A DNA stretch of 64,000 bases from Acidimicrobiales bacterium (GCA_036378675.1 DASUWA010000019.1:30526-94525), one strand, 5' to 3'; shown: positions 26,677-36,035, counted from the stretch's first letter. Numbers and translations: made by a program. Notes: a model not told the origin generated them from the sequence alone.

Positions 26677-27762
26677 GTGCTGAAGGCCCCCGGCTCGCTG
26701 GCCGAGTTGACCCCGGAGTTCATGACGGTCGCGCTTGGTCAACGCTTCCCCGGCGCGATCGTCGAGCGGGTCGAGACCGGAGCGGTGGGAAACGGAACGA
26801 ACCGGCGGACCACCCTCCGGCTCTTCTATCGAAAGGGCGCCGGTCCTGATTCAGCGTTCGTGAAGATCCAGGGCCGTTTGTTCAATCGTTTGGCGTTGGT
26901 CGCCCTCCGGGCCTGGCAGGCGGAGGCGTTGCTCGCCGGATCCGGCGTGGACCTGCCGTTGGAGCATCCCGACTTCTTCGCGGCTGCTACCGACCGCTCG
27001 AGGTTCGGGTCCCTGGTCGTGATGGAGGACATAACTGCGCGCGGTGGCCGGGCCAACGACGCGACGACCGCCCTCACCGTGTCGGAGGTGGCCGATGGCC
27101 TGGCCGGCCTGGCTCGCCTGCACGCGGCGTTCTGGGATCGGCCGCTTCCTAGCAGCTTGAGGTTCCTCGAGCCTTGGCGGCTCGGGCGGGTATGGGCTCC
27201 CGTGTCACGGGCGAGCCTCGCTCACGGCCTGCGCCGCCTGCGACGCTCGGGGCGACCGGAATTGATTCCGCGCCAGGTTGACTCGGCGAACCTCGAAAGA
27301 CAGTTCCGCGCAAGCGCCTATCTGGCTCAACTCGGCCCGCGAACCGTTCTTCACGGCGATCCCCACCCGGGAAACACCTATAGCCTGCCCGGCGAACGAA
27401 TCGGGTTCTACGACTGGCAACTCGTCAGAACCGGCGACTGGTGTCATGACGTCGGCTATTTCCTGGCCGGCAGCCTCGGGGTAGAAGATCGCCGAGCGCA
27501 CGAACAAGACCTTTTGAAGGGTTACCTCCAGGCGCTCAGATCGGGTGGGGTCCCGCCGCCCCGCTTTGACTCCGCGTGGGAGCGGTACCGGTCGACCCCG
27601 GCATTCGGGTTGGCTACCTGGCTGCACACATATTCAGCCGGCAGCTTCCAGCCGGAGTCGGTCTCCCTCGCGACCGTCGAGCGTTTCTCGGCGGCCTACT
27701 CGGACCTGGAGACGCACCAATCCGACGTTGCCCGGGAGGCGCCCCGGCGCCGGGTTGCCTAG
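26677..27762 (+). CDS. aminoglycoside-phosphotransferase-fold kinase
   Basis: This 361-residue protein has the APH/ecdysteroid kinase-like fold: an N-lobe with GAVGNGTNRRTTLRLFY, a hinge at GSLVVMEDI, the catalytic loop VLHGDPHPGNTYSL, and FYDWQLVRTGDWCHDVGYFL for metal binding. The small-molecule substrate is unknown; members near catabolic genes often phosphorylate alcohols. The start is GTG at 26677, giving the shortest plausible leader. Its stop overlaps by four bases the stop of the convergent F420 oxidoreductase gene. It is likely cotranscribed with the dioxygenase gene. Confidence 0.8.
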   Translation: MLKAPGSLAELTPEFMTVALGQRFPGAIVERVETGAVGNGTNRRTTLRLFYRKGAGPDSAFVKIQGRLFNRLALVALRAWQAEALLAGSGVDLPLEHPDFFAAATDRSRFGSLVVMEDITARGGRANDATTALTVSEVADGLAGLARLHAAFWDRPLPSSLRFLEPWRLGRVWAPVSRASLAHGLRRLRRSGRPELIPRQVDSANLERQFRASAYLAQLGPRTVLHGDPHPGNTYSLPGERIGFYDWQLVRTGDWCHDVGYFLAGSLGVEDRRAHEQDLLKGYLQALRSGGVPPPRFDSAWERYRSTPAFGLATWLHTYSAGSFQPESVSLATVERFSAAYSDLETHQSDVAREAPRRRVA

Positions 27763-28202
27763 CGGCGGGTGGCGACGAACACGGGGATTTCTCGATCGGT
27801 CTTGGACTGGTACTCCGCGTATGGCGGGTACGCCGCGACCGCCCGGTCCCACCAGACGCGCTTCTCGGCCCCGGTTACTTCCCGCGCTACCGCGTCGAAT
27901 GGTTCCGGCCCGTCCTGGATAGTGAGCGCGGACGGGTCGGCCTTGACGTTGTAGTACCACACCGGGTTCTTCGGGGCGCCGCCGAGCGACGCAACCAATG
28001 CATACTCGCCATCGTGCTCCACGCGCATGAGAGCAAACTTCCGGATCTTGCCCGACTTGTTGCCGCGCGTGGTCACGATGACCACAGGTAAACCGGTGTC
28101 AAGAAGCGTGTTGGCCTTCTGACCGTTCGACGCCTCGTACTCCGCTACCTGGTCCCGCACCCACTGGTAGGCGCTCGGCTCGTATTCACCTTGGAGCGAC
28201 AT
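27759..28202 (-). CDS. deazaflavin (F420)-dependent nitroreductase family protein, DDN type
   Basis: This 147-residue split-barrel protein resembles M. tuberculosis Ddn and the FDOR-A group that use reduced F420. The signature LPVVIVTTRGNKSGKIRKFAL, the segment YALVASLGGAPKNPVWYYNV with the Lys/Asn/Pro/W pattern, and WWDRAVAAYPPYAEYQSKTD are visible. The substrate is unknown (quinones or enals in relatives). It fits an F420-producing organism, as does the zincin at 10369-11457. It lies 13 bp before the substrate-binding protein gene in transcription terms of the same strand, but functional linkage is not shown. Confidence 0.9.
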   Translation of the reverse strand: MSLQGEYEPSAYQWVRDQVAEYEASNGQKANTLLDTGLPVVIVTTRGNKSGKIRKFALMRVEHDGEYALVASLGGAPKNPVWYYNVKADPSALTIQDGPEPFDAVAREVTGAEKRVWWDRAVAAYPPYAEYQSKTDREIPVFVATRR

Positions 28203-28215
28203 TGGCGGATGCTAC

Positions 28216-29577
28216 CTACTTCAAGGCGCTTAGCGGCACGTCGTGATACGTCCCGTTGCACTCGAAGCCCGACTTCGGATCGATCCGAACCCACTCACCA
28301 TGCTGGATGCCGGCGATGACCATGCAATGCGCCCCGAGTCGCTGCCCCGGGTTGAACGGTGCGGTCAGCCCACCCGATTCGAAGCTGGTGATTTCGCCCA
28401 CCGCCTGGATAACGGAGGTCTGGGTGACCTGGGATCCGGCCTGGGACATTCCTTGCTCCAGCAACATCCCGGCGCCCCAAGCCGACACGCTGAAGATGCT
28501 CGCCGACTCCCCCGGATGGGCGTGGTCGAGCCAGGTTAGGAAGGTATTGACACCCGGGACCGTCGCCCGGTCGGTTCCCAGATAGAGGGAGTAGAGCAGC
28601 GGCGAGTACACCTCGTTGTTCGCGGCGTTGGGATCGCCTATCAGCTTCAGCAGATGCGCGTCGTAGCCGGCGGCGGAGATGATCGCATCAGGATGAAAGT
28701 TCTGCTGGTTGGCCTGCTGGATGAAGTTCGCATCCTGGCTGACCGCGTCGACACCGAGGTCGACGATCTTCACACCCAAAGACTTCATCCTGAGGATGTC
28801 GCTCGTGAAGTTCGTTTCGATCGGACCGATGACCCGGCTGTAAACGTACTTGTACCCGATCGACTCGGCGGTGAGATCTTCCTGCTTGCCGTTCGCCAGC
28901 GCGGCGCCCGGGATGAGAGTTGCCGCGTGGGTGATGTCCGACGGGAACTTGTCCTTGATCCATTGATATCCCGTTGTCGTGTACCCCGGCGGTGACGGCG
29001 TCGGGCTGAACACGTTAGGGAAGCCGTTGTAAAGAACCGGGTTGAGGATCGAGCCCTCGACGTCGACCAGGTTCGGGTTCGCCTTGAGAATCGCCTGGCC
29101 GCAGGACTCGTTGAGAGTGAACGTTCCCACCATTGCGAACACCTCGGTGCTCAACCGCTGAAGCTCCTGGGTGTAGGTATTGCAGTCGAACGCGTCGTCG
29201 ACATGTATGACCTTGAGGGTGCGGCCCGCGATGCCCCCGTTGGCGTTGACGTAAGCGACGTAAGCGTCCAGACCGTCGTTGGCATCCTGGAACAAGCCCG
29301 GCACCGGACCTGAGGTCGTGGTGATCTGACCAATCGTGATAGTGCTCGCGGTAACACCAGGACCACTTATCGCGCCGCCGACCTTTGGTGGCGGGGGGAT
29401 CGTCGATCCGGTTCCGGAGGAAGCGCCGGGGTTCGTAGCGGAGCTGGAGCCGGCAGAACTCGAGTTCTTCGTATTCGAGCTGCTGCACGCGCTCAAGCCA
29501 AGAGCCGCCACGCCTGCGACGGCCACCAACTGGGACCAATCTGGCAGCCGGGCCGTCCGTCGACTGTTGCGTTTCAC
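28216..29577 (-). CDS. ABC transporter substrate-binding lipoprotein, branched-chain amino acid (LivJ/K) type
   Basis: This lipoprotein captures the substrate for the LivFGHM-type transporter encoded just upstream. The lipobox is ALGLSAC with Cys31 if the GTG at 29575-29577 is the start, preceded by AAAGGGA at eight-base spacing. After a Ser/Gly/Thr-rich linker come the fold I segments ASTITIGQITTTSGPVPGLF, DGLDAYVAYVNANGGIAGRT, LKVIHVDDAFDCNTYTQELQ and VDLGVDAVSQDANFI. Family members bind amino acids, amides, urea or aromatic acids, so the ligand is undetermined. It is the last gene of the transporter operon, 88 bp after livF. Confidence 0.88.
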   Translation of the reverse strand: MKRNSRRTARLPDWSQLVAVAGVAALGLSACSSSNTKNSSSAGSSSATNPGASSGTGSTIPPPPKVGGAISGPGVTASTITIGQITTTSGPVPGLFQDANDGLDAYVAYVNANGGIAGRTLKVIHVDDAFDCNTYTQELQRLSTEVFAMVGTFTLNESCGQAILKANPNLVDVEGSILNPVLYNGFPNVFSPTPSPPGYTTTGYQWIKDKFPSDITHAATLIPGAALANGKQEDLTAESIGYKYVYSRVIGPIETNFTSDILRMKSLGVKIVDLGVDAVSQDANFIQQANQQNFHPDAIISAAGYDAHLLKLIGDPNAANNEVYSPLLYSLYLGTDRATVPGVNTFLTWLDHAHPGESASIFSVSAWGAGMLLEQGMSQAGSQVTQTSVIQAVGEITSFESGGLTAPFNPGQRLGAHCMVIAGIQHGEWVRIDPKSGFECNGTYHDVPLSALK

Positions 29578-29665
29578 CTTAAGGATCCCTTTCGTTGGTC
29601 GAGTGGTCTGGAACAGCGCGCGCGTATTCTCCACGCCGCGCGAAATGCGCCGAACTAACGTGCTC

Positions 29666-30448
29666 TCAGGTCGAGCCTCTGGCTACACGGTCGGTTCGCA
29701 GGTAGATATCGCCCGCAGCTTGGGCCACCTCCGCAGGTGTCCCGTGCAGCTCTATATGGCCTTGTGCCATCACCGCCGCCAGATCGGCAACCTTCAACGC
29801 GGTTTCGGCGAACTGCTCGACGAGGAGAATTGCGAATCCCTCGGCCGCGATCTGAGCCACCAGTTCGTAGAGCTCGGCGACGATCAAGGGAGCCAGTCCC
29901 ATGGAGATCTCGTCGAGCAACAGCAACGCAGGGTTCGTGGAGAGTGCGCGGGACATCGCAAGCATCTGCTGCTCTCCGCCTGAAAGTGTGCCGGCGGTTT
30001 GCCGCCGGCGCTCTTTGAGAACCGGGAACCGCTGGTACGCGATGTCCTCGACCTCCGCCCTCCTCAACCCGCCGCGGTAAGTCCACATCCGCAGGTTCTC
30101 CGCAACAGTCAGGCTCGGGAAGATGCCCCGCCCCTCGGGAATGCTGCACAGGCCTTGACGAGCGAGCCGGTCGGGAGTCATGCCTGTGACGTTGGCGCCG
30201 GAAACCCACACCTCGCCGCGGGTGGGACGAAGGCGCCCGCTCGCCACCCTGAGGGTCGTCGACTTGCCCGCGCCATTGGGCCCGAGAAGAACGAACACCT
30301 GGCCCGCGGGGACCACGATGTCGACTTCGTGCAGGACCTCGACTCGCTCGTAGGCCGCGCTGACCCCCTTCAGCTCAAGGGCAGGCGCGGTCGACGCGTC
30401 CGGGTTGCGGCCGGCCGCGCCGGTCTCCTCGGTGGTCGTACTGGTCAC
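29666..30448 (-). CDS. livF: branched-chain amino acid type ABC transporter ATP-binding protein LivF
   Basis: This is one of two ATPases of the importer. Walker A is LLGPNGAGKSTTLRVASG, the signature is TAGTLSGGEQQMLAMSRAL, and Walker B is ALLLLDEISMGLAPLIVAEL. The Q-loop region SIPEGRGIFPSLTVAENLRM is typical of LivF. The GTG at 30448 overlaps the livG stop as GTGA, so the two ATPases are coupled. The N-terminus has about 22 extra Thr/Ala-rich residues. Confidence 0.94.
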   Translation of the reverse strand: MTSTTTEETGAAGRNPDASTAPALELKGVSAAYERVEVLHEVDIVVPAGQVFVLLGPNGAGKSTTLRVASGRLRPTRGEVWVSGANVTGMTPDRLARQGLCSIPEGRGIFPSLTVAENLRMWTYRGGLRRAEVEDIAYQRFPVLKERRRQTAGTLSGGEQQMLAMSRALSTNPALLLLDEISMGLAPLIVAELYELVAQIAAEGFAILLVEQFAETALKVADLAAVMAQGHIELHGTPAEVAQAAGDIYLRTDRVARGST

Positions 30449-31167
30449 GCGGCACCCATCGGGGCGGTCCCGAGATACGCGGCTTGGACCTCGGGGTCGG
30501 AACTGATCTGCTCAGGTGACCCTGAAGCGATCAGCCGGCCAAAATCGAGAACGTGGATCCGGGAACAGATCCGCATAACCAGGCCCATGTCGTGCTCGAC
30601 AAGCAGCACCGCGACACCAAGCGAAGCAAGCTCGCTCAGAAGCCCGCCGAGCCGGTCGCTCTCGGTGCTGTTCAGCCCCGCAGACGGCTCGTCGAGGAGC
30701 AGCACCTTCGGCTCGCAAGCCAGCGCTCGGGCGAGCTCCAGCAGTCGCGCCGTTCCGGTTGGGAGAATGTCGGCCTGCGCGCCGGCGACCTGCGATAGGC
30801 CCAGGCGGTCGAGAAGCTGATCCGCAAGTTGCCTCGCCCTGCGCCCGTGAGCTCCCCGGCTTTCGAGGGCGACCAGGACGTTGTCCACGACGGAGAGCGA
30901 ACCGAACAGCTCGAGTCGCTGGAACGTCCTTCCGAGACCAAGCCGAGCTCTTGCCGTAGGGCCGAGCTGGGTGATGTCTTTCGAGCCGAAGAGGACACGG
31001 CCACTGGTCGGGCGCTGCAATCCCGTGATCACGTTGAAGGTCGTTGTCTTCCCGGCGCCGTTCGGTCCTATCAACCCGGTGACCATCGCCTCGGCAATAT
31101 CCAGCTCGAGTGAGTCGATCGCCCTGAGCCCCCCGAAGTTGACCGACACGCTGTCAACCCGCAGCAT
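30445..31167 (-). CDS. livG: branched-chain amino acid type ABC transporter ATP-binding protein LivG
   Basis: This is the second ATPase of the importer, 240 residues. Walker A is LIGPNGAGKTTTFNVITG, the Q-loop region ARLGLGRTFQRLELFGSLSV is characteristic of LivG, the signature is an atypical ILPTGTARLLELARAL (LSGGQ replaced by LPTGT), and Walker B is KVLLLDEPSAGLNSTES. The H-loop VLLVEHDMGLVMRICSRIHV is normal. The start overlaps the LivHM gene by 14 bp. The altered signature is common in LivG. Confidence 0.94.
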   Translation of the reverse strand: MLRVDSVSVNFGGLRAIDSLELDIAEAMVTGLIGPNGAGKTTTFNVITGLQRPTSGRVLFGSKDITQLGPTARARLGLGRTFQRLELFGSLSVVDNVLVALESRGAHGRRARQLADQLLDRLGLSQVAGAQADILPTGTARLLELARALACEPKVLLLDEPSAGLNSTESDRLGGLLSELASLGVAVLLVEHDMGLVMRICSRIHVLDFGRLIASGSPEQISSDPEVQAAYLGTAPMGAA

Positions 31168-33079
31168 GGCTCAACCTTCCCTCCGTGCCGGGAATGCCTT
31201 CATCGCTGGTCACGATCTCCGGTGCAGCGGCTCTACGGTCTCTCCACCTTTGAAGCAGCGTGTTCCCACCGAACGTCCCCTCCGGGTTCTGCGAGACTCC
31301 GATCGCGGCGAGACCGACCAGCAGAGGGACGACGTCCCTCGGTTGGGTGAGGTGCTGCTGTAGCAGCGGCCCCAATGCGAAGAGGATCCCGGCGATGAGC
31401 ATCCCACCGATCGTGCGGATCCCCCAGGCGACTGCGAGGAGCAGGAGCGTCAGGCTGATCAGGAATGTGAAATCGTTCGGTGCCACCGCGCCTTGGGCCC
31501 CGCCGTAAAGCGCACCGCCAAGTCCGGCGACCGCTGCGGAGAGCGTGAAGACGGCCAGTTTCGTCCGGGTCATTCCAATGCCGAGGGTCACGCACGCGCT
31601 CGGGCTGTCATTGACGGCGATGAGCCGGCGGCCGAATCGCGAGCGTCTGACCGCGAGCAGACCGACCGCCAGAATCGCAAAGACCGCCGACAGCAGGATC
31701 AGATATGAGCCGTTGCTCTTGAACGACACGCCCGGCACGTGAGGTCGAGCGACTGGAAGGGACAGCGAGACGCCGAAAACGCGGATGTTGTTGAAGAACG
31801 CGTTGTCCATCCCATACGCAAACGCGAGAGTCGCCAAGGCCAGATAAAGGCCTCGCAGCCGTAACGCCGGCAAGGCCACCAGGGCGCCAACGGCTGCCGC
31901 CAGCCCGACCGCGGCGAGCAGGCCGAGTAAGGAGCCGCCCGTCCCGCCGACCTTGCTCATTGCGAATGCGCCGAGTCCGGCGAAGGTCAACTGGCACAAC
32001 GAAACCTGTCCCCCGTAGCCGGTGAGCAACGCGATCGAGAGCATGATGATCGCGAGTGCTACACCTCGGTTGGCGTAGCTCAGATTGCTGGGTGAGAGCG
32101 TCATCGAAACGACCACGGCAACGCCGACGAAGAGCGCCGCGGTCACGAACGACTCCCTGGGTCCGACCACACGAGGTGCGCGAACACGAACCCGGCGGGC
32201 CAGGCTGGCGCGGGTCTGAGGAAGTACGAGAATCACCACGAGCAGGAACAGCATCGGGATTACCTGCTCGATATACGTCCAGATGTCCCCCACGGGCAGG
32301 TAGCCGACCGCGTACGACTGGGTCAGCCCCAGGGCTATGGCGCCGACAAAGGTAAGCGGGAGGCTGCGCAAGCGACCGACCATCGCCGCGGCATAGCCGT
32401 TGATCACAAGCAACGTCAGGTTGGTGATGTCGAGGTTGACCAGGGGCGCGATGAGGATTCCCGCGAGGGAGGCCAGTGCGCACCCCATCGCCCAACCGAG
32501 CTGCGCGTAACGAGCGGGCCTAGCCCCGGTTAGCGCGGACAGCTCCCGGTCGTCGACGACCGCTCTGGTCGCGATCCCCGGCCGGGTGCGGTAGAAGAAG
32601 AGCCGCAAACCGATCGCCGCGAGCGCCGCCAGCCCGACGATGATGAGCTGGTGCCACGTGAGCACGACTCCGCCGATGCTCACCTGCTTCCCGTTGAAGA
32701 ACTGCGGCACCCTGCGGCTGACCCGCGGATCCCACACAACCGTGGCGATGGCAATGCCGAGCAGCAGGAGCGCGATGGTGACTGTGAGGCGCGCTTCGAG
32801 CGCAGCGCTTTCGAGCCGGCGGACGATCAACCGCTCTATAGCCGCGCCGAGCACGGGCGTCAGGACGAACACCACCAGCACGAACGAGAGCCAGGTCGAC
32901 CATCCGAAGCTTTGAGAGAACTGCCAGTAGAGGAAGGCGCCGATCATCCCTATCGCGCCTTGGGCGAAGTTGAAGATGCCTGATGTCGTGTAGGTAACGA
33001 CGAGCCCCATCGCAGTCAGGGCGTATACACACCCGTAGGTGGCGATGCCTGCGACAGTGAGCGACAGGAATTGCGACAT
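31154..33079 (-). CDS. fused LivH-LivM branched-chain amino acid type ABC permease
   Basis: This 641-residue integral membrane protein contains both permease halves of a LivFGHM importer. The N-terminal LivH part (about 1-290) starts FLSLTVAGIATYGCVYALTA and includes TTSGIFNFAQGAIGMIGAFL. After a short basic linker (about 295-310), the LivM part runs to about 615, with LTGYGGQVSLCQLTFAGLGA and a conserved RSRFGRRLIAVNDSPSACVT cytoplasmic loop. Two separate genes are usual. The ATG at 33079 begins the operon, and the 233 bp upstream probably holds the promoter. Confidence 0.93.
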   Translation of the reverse strand: MSQFLSLTVAGIATYGCVYALTAMGLVVTYTTSGIFNFAQGAIGMIGAFLYWQFSQSFGWSTWLSFVLVVFVLTPVLGAAIERLIVRRLESAALEARLTVTIALLLLGIAIATVVWDPRVSRRVPQFFNGKQVSIGGVVLTWHQLIIVGLAALAAIGLRLFFYRTRPGIATRAVVDDRELSALTGARPARYAQLGWAMGCALASLAGILIAPLVNLDITNLTLLVINGYAAAMVGRLRSLPLTFVGAIALGLTQSYAVGYLPVGDIWTYIEQVIPMLFLLVVILVLPQTRASLARRVRVRAPRVVGPRESFVTAALFVGVAVVVSMTLSPSNLSYANRGVALAIIMLSIALLTGYGGQVSLCQLTFAGLGAFAMSKVGGTGGSLLGLLAAVGLAAAVGALVALPALRLRGLYLALATLAFAYGMDNAFFNNIRVFGVSLSLPVARPHVPGVSFKSNGSYLILLSAVFAILAVGLLAVRRSRFGRRLIAVNDSPSACVTLGIGMTRTKLAVFTLSAAVAGLGGALYGGAQGAVAPNDFTFLISLTLLLLAVAWGIRTIGGMLIAGILFALGPLLQQHLTQPRDVVPLLVGLAAIGVSQNPEGTFGGNTLLQRWRDRRAAAPEIVTSDEGIPGTEGRLSHAAG

Positions 33080-33312
33080 AGTCCAACCGGTTCCTTACTG
33101 GTCCCCCCAGGGTTGGCCGAACACTACAACGCAGTTCCATCGGCATGCGCGCACCTGTCCCGTCCAACGGGAGTGTCAAATTTCGGACAAATGCCTTTAT
33201 TTCCGGGCTTTCTGGTCAAGCAATGACCATGCCCGCGCGATCACATACGTGCAGAAAACTAGAACCGGTTTCTGATTGGTGGGGGCGTGATCCTTCAGTC
33301 GATCACAGTCGA

Positions 33313-33849
33313 TCAGACCGTGGTCGCCCGGTGCCCCCGAGTGTCCCCGTAACGGCGGGTGAACCCCCAGTAGATCGGCGAAACCATCGCGGTGATCATC
33401 AGGATCGCTCCGATGACGATCAGGAAGGTCGCGTAGCCGCTGCCGATGCCGAGCGAGTGGAAGAACGTCGAGGGCTGCGCGACGACGATAATGCCGAAGA
33501 CGAGCCCAAGGATCCCGAGAAAGCTCATCCCGGCGCGCCCAGCACCGGGAATCGACCCGACTGCCAACAGCAAGGCGCCGTAAGCGAGCTCGAGGTAACC
33601 CATGAGCTGAGTTTGGGTCGACCCGGCGACGTCCACGTGCTCACTGGTCAACCGCTTGAAATCGACGCCGGTTCGAGCGATGGCAATACCGCCCAAGACC
33701 AAGAAGACGATGCCCAGGATTATCGACACAAGCTGGGCAGGGCTCCAGGGTTGACGTTCAACCGCAAGTGACCGTGTGGACCGGTATCCGAACTGGCTCT
33801 GTTGGACACCCGTGGGAGGGATGTCGGTAGGTGGGTAACGCTCTGTCAT
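33313..33849 (-). CDS. four-helix membrane protein (DUF4383-like)
   Basis: This 178-residue protein has a Pro/Ser/Gln-rich cytoplasmic N-terminus of about 40 residues and four hydrophobic segments: LVSIILGIVFLVLGGIAIAR, LMGYLELAYGALLLAVGSIP, SFLGILGLVFGIIVVAQ and TFLIVIGAILMITAMVSPIY. The arrangement resembles small actinobacterial membrane proteins of the DUF4383 type (moderate confidence). No catalytic motif is visible. It lies next to another tiny membrane protein gene on the same strand, 53 bp away. Confidence 0.65.
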   Translation of the reverse strand: MTERYPPTDIPPTGVQQSQFGYRSTRSLAVERQPWSPAQLVSIILGIVFLVLGGIAIARTGVDFKRLTSEHVDVAGSTQTQLMGYLELAYGALLLAVGSIPGAGRAGMSFLGILGLVFGIIVVAQPSTFFHSLGIGSGYATFLIVIGAILMITAMVSPIYWGFTRRYGDTRGHRATTV

Positions 33850-33902
33850 CAGCGGCTTCTCCTCCTATTTGACCTATATGTGCTCTCGCATGAAAGTGGC
33901 AC

Positions 33903-34061
33903 CTACCAGTGGTACCAGCGTGATCCTTCCCCGCTGCGGAAGGCGAAACCTGCGACCCATGCGACCAGGAAGATCGCCGCGAGGATCCACAGCAGGTGGG
34001 CAGCAAATCCCAGCCCAAAGAACAGCAATGTCAGCAGTAGGACAAGCAGAATTAAGCCCAT
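33903..34061 (-). CDS. small hydrophobic membrane protein, lmo0937-like
   Basis: This 52-residue protein is almost all membrane: MGLILLVLLLTLLFFGLGF, then HLLWILAAIFLVAWVAGFAF, ending GSRWYHW. The two-helix pattern with a WILA...W core and an aromatic C-terminus matches small stress-associated hydrophobic proteins (lmo0937/DUF5670 type). AGGAAA lies about ten bases before the ATG at 34059-34061. Together with the next gene it forms a pair of small membrane proteins probably transcribed together. Confidence 0.75.
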   Translation of the reverse strand: MGLILLVLLLTLLFFGLGFAAHLLWILAAIFLVAWVAGFAFRSGEGSRWYHW

Positions 34062-34209
34062 TAGCGGGATGTTTCCTTTCCGAATAACCCCTGGTGGATT
34101 CGTACCCCACTAGGGGCAACCGCCGACATTTGATATACCCCGCAGGTGGAGGCGATCAAACCGGTCAACACGGGCGGGTGTCCCCTCGCCAGAACATCCC
34201 CGTGGGATA

Positions 34210-35958
34210 ATGCCTCGATTGTCCCGCTACAGGCCGAAGCACAGCGCCCGCGCTAGGGAGCGGGAACATTACGACAGGCTCGTCAAGCTGGCGCAGCCGC
34301 TTCCCGGGGCGCGTCGACGCCGCTTTGTCCTAGCGGGCTCGGCTCTCGCAGCCGCCGCACTGGCCGCGACCGGTCTTGAACTCTTCCCGGGGCACGTTGA
34401 GCACGCCTCGTCTTCTGGAGCATCCGCGGGGAAAGTCGGCGTCGTCCAAGCGGCTCCTTCATCTCCTGCGATGGTCGAGTCACTCGCTGCGCAACTTGGT
34501 TTCAGTCCGTCCTCGAGCGCCGGCTGGGTATCGGCAGAGAACGCCAAGGCCGGCGCATCTCAATGGCGGCTCACCAAACCGGCCACCGCGGGCCAGATCG
34601 AGGGTTACGCCGGATCTGTGAGCGTCCGAGTGGGCGATCCCGTCAACCTGTACATCTCGACGACCGCACCGACCTTCCAAGTCGAAGCGTTCCGCATGGG
34701 CTACTACGGAGGTGCACTCGGTCACCCGGTTTGGTCCACCGGTCCGGTCGCTGGGGTCAAACAGCCCTCCTGCCCCTTGAGCAAGACCACCAAGACGGTG
34801 TCCTGCTCGTGGACCGATCCGCTGACCGTCTTCACCGCCGGTTGGGTCCAAGGTGACTACCTGTTCAAGCTCACCACCTCAAACGGATGGCAGAGCCACA
34901 TTCCGCTGACGGTGCGGGACGACTCGAGTCGCTCGGCCTACCTGGTGAACAACAGCGTCGCTACCTGGCAGGCATACAACCTTTACGGGGGCTACGACCT
35001 TTACGCCGGGCCCACGGAAAAGGGGCGCACCGGTTTGGCTGCGCGATCACGGGTTGTGTCGTTCGACCGTCCCTACTCGCTCGGGTACGGCGGTGGGGAT
35101 TTCGTCGGCCTCGAGCTCCCGATGGTGTCAATGATGGAGTCGCTGGGACTGGACGTCAGTTACACGACCGACATCGATTTGAGTCAAAGGCCGGAGACCC
35201 TGCTTCGGCATCGTTCGTTCATCTCGCTGGGCCATGACGAGTATTGGACGTTGAGCATGCGCAACGGCGTCACGGCCGCCCGAGACGCCGGAGTGAACCT
35301 GGTGTTCCTCGGGGCCAACGCCGCATACAGGCACATCCGTCTCGAGCCCTCTCAGCTCGGTCCAGACCGAGAACTAATCGATTACAAGGACCCTCATGCG
35401 GACCCGCTTCTCGGGGAGGACAACGCCGACGTCACCCCGTGGGCCTGGAGAGACTGGCCGAACAACGAGCCGGAGAGCCTCCTTCTCGGCGAGATGTGGC
35501 AGTGCAATCCGGTGCAGGCCGACATGGTGGTGACGTCGCCAAACGAGTGGCTCTTCAACGGAACCGGGCTGGTGAGCGGCGCGCACATCAACGGCGTGGT
35601 CGGGCCCGAGTACGACCACTTCGACCCGTACGCCCCGAACCCCGGGAACGTCTCCGTCGTCGCTCGTTCGCCTGTCCGGTGCGGTGGGCATCGAGAGGAG
35701 GCGGACATGACCTACTACAGCGCTCAATCCGGTGCGGGTGTTTGGGATACCGGCACGATCGACTGGGTCGGCTCGATCGTGCCCTACTGCGCCACCTGCA
35801 CCAACCAAGGCGTGGTAACCAAGATCACGACCAACGTCCTGGCCGCCTTCGGAGCCGGACCCGCCGGAACCGCTCATCCATCGGCCGCCAATGTCCTCCG
35901 TACCGGTAAGGCGCCCACGTCGACGACGACGCTCAATTTGTCCAGCGGAGCCGACTGA
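34210..35958 (+). CDS. exported protein with N,N-dimethylformamidase beta-subunit-like domain
   Basis: This 582-residue protein has a twin-arginine-like N-terminus (GARRRRFVLAGSALAAAALA, about 33-52) and a large domain (about 110-560) resembling the C-terminal part of the DMFase large subunit. Visible segments are VEAFRMGYYGGALGHPVW, VNNSVATWQAYNLYGGYDLY, VVSFDRPYSLGYGGGDFVGL, HRSFISLGHDEYWTLSMRNG and FLGANAAYRHIRLEPS. The true DMFase also needs a small subunit, which is absent. Proteins of this type occur outside the cell in actinobacteria with unknown substrates. The C-terminus is Ser/Thr-rich. The start ATG is weakly supported by GTGGGA. Confidence 0.8.
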   Translation: MPRLSRYRPKHSARAREREHYDRLVKLAQPLPGARRRRFVLAGSALAAAALAATGLELFPGHVEHASSSGASAGKVGVVQAAPSSPAMVESLAAQLGFSPSSSAGWVSAENAKAGASQWRLTKPATAGQIEGYAGSVSVRVGDPVNLYISTTAPTFQVEAFRMGYYGGALGHPVWSTGPVAGVKQPSCPLSKTTKTVSCSWTDPLTVFTAGWVQGDYLFKLTTSNGWQSHIPLTVRDDSSRSAYLVNNSVATWQAYNLYGGYDLYAGPTEKGRTGLAARSRVVSFDRPYSLGYGGGDFVGLELPMVSMMESLGLDVSYTTDIDLSQRPETLLRHRSFISLGHDEYWTLSMRNGVTAARDAGVNLVFLGANAAYRHIRLEPSQLGPDRELIDYKDPHADPLLGEDNADVTPWAWRDWPNNEPESLLLGEMWQCNPVQADMVVTSPNEWLFNGTGLVSGAHINGVVGPEYDHFDPYAPNPGNVSVVARSPVRCGGHREEADMTYYSAQSGAGVWDTGTIDWVGSIVPYCATCTNQGVVTKITTNVLAAFGAGPAGTAHPSAANVLRTGKAPTSTTTLNLSSGAD

Positions 35959-35973
35959 CCAGGCTCATCCGCC

Positions 35974-36000
35974 GGCGGCGGTGTGCGAGCGACCGCCGCC
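35974..36000. terminator. hairpin between convergent genes
   Basis: GGCGGCGGT at 35974-35982 pairs perfectly with ACCGCCGCC at 35992-36000 around a nine-base loop. It lies 15 bases after the stop of the DMFase-like gene and 35 bases before the stop of the arylsulfatase gene on the other strand. No U-tract follows. It is a likely bidirectional terminator. Confidence 0.6.
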
Positions 36001-36035
36001 AAGACCATTGCTCGGGTTAAAAGGCCATCGCTCGG

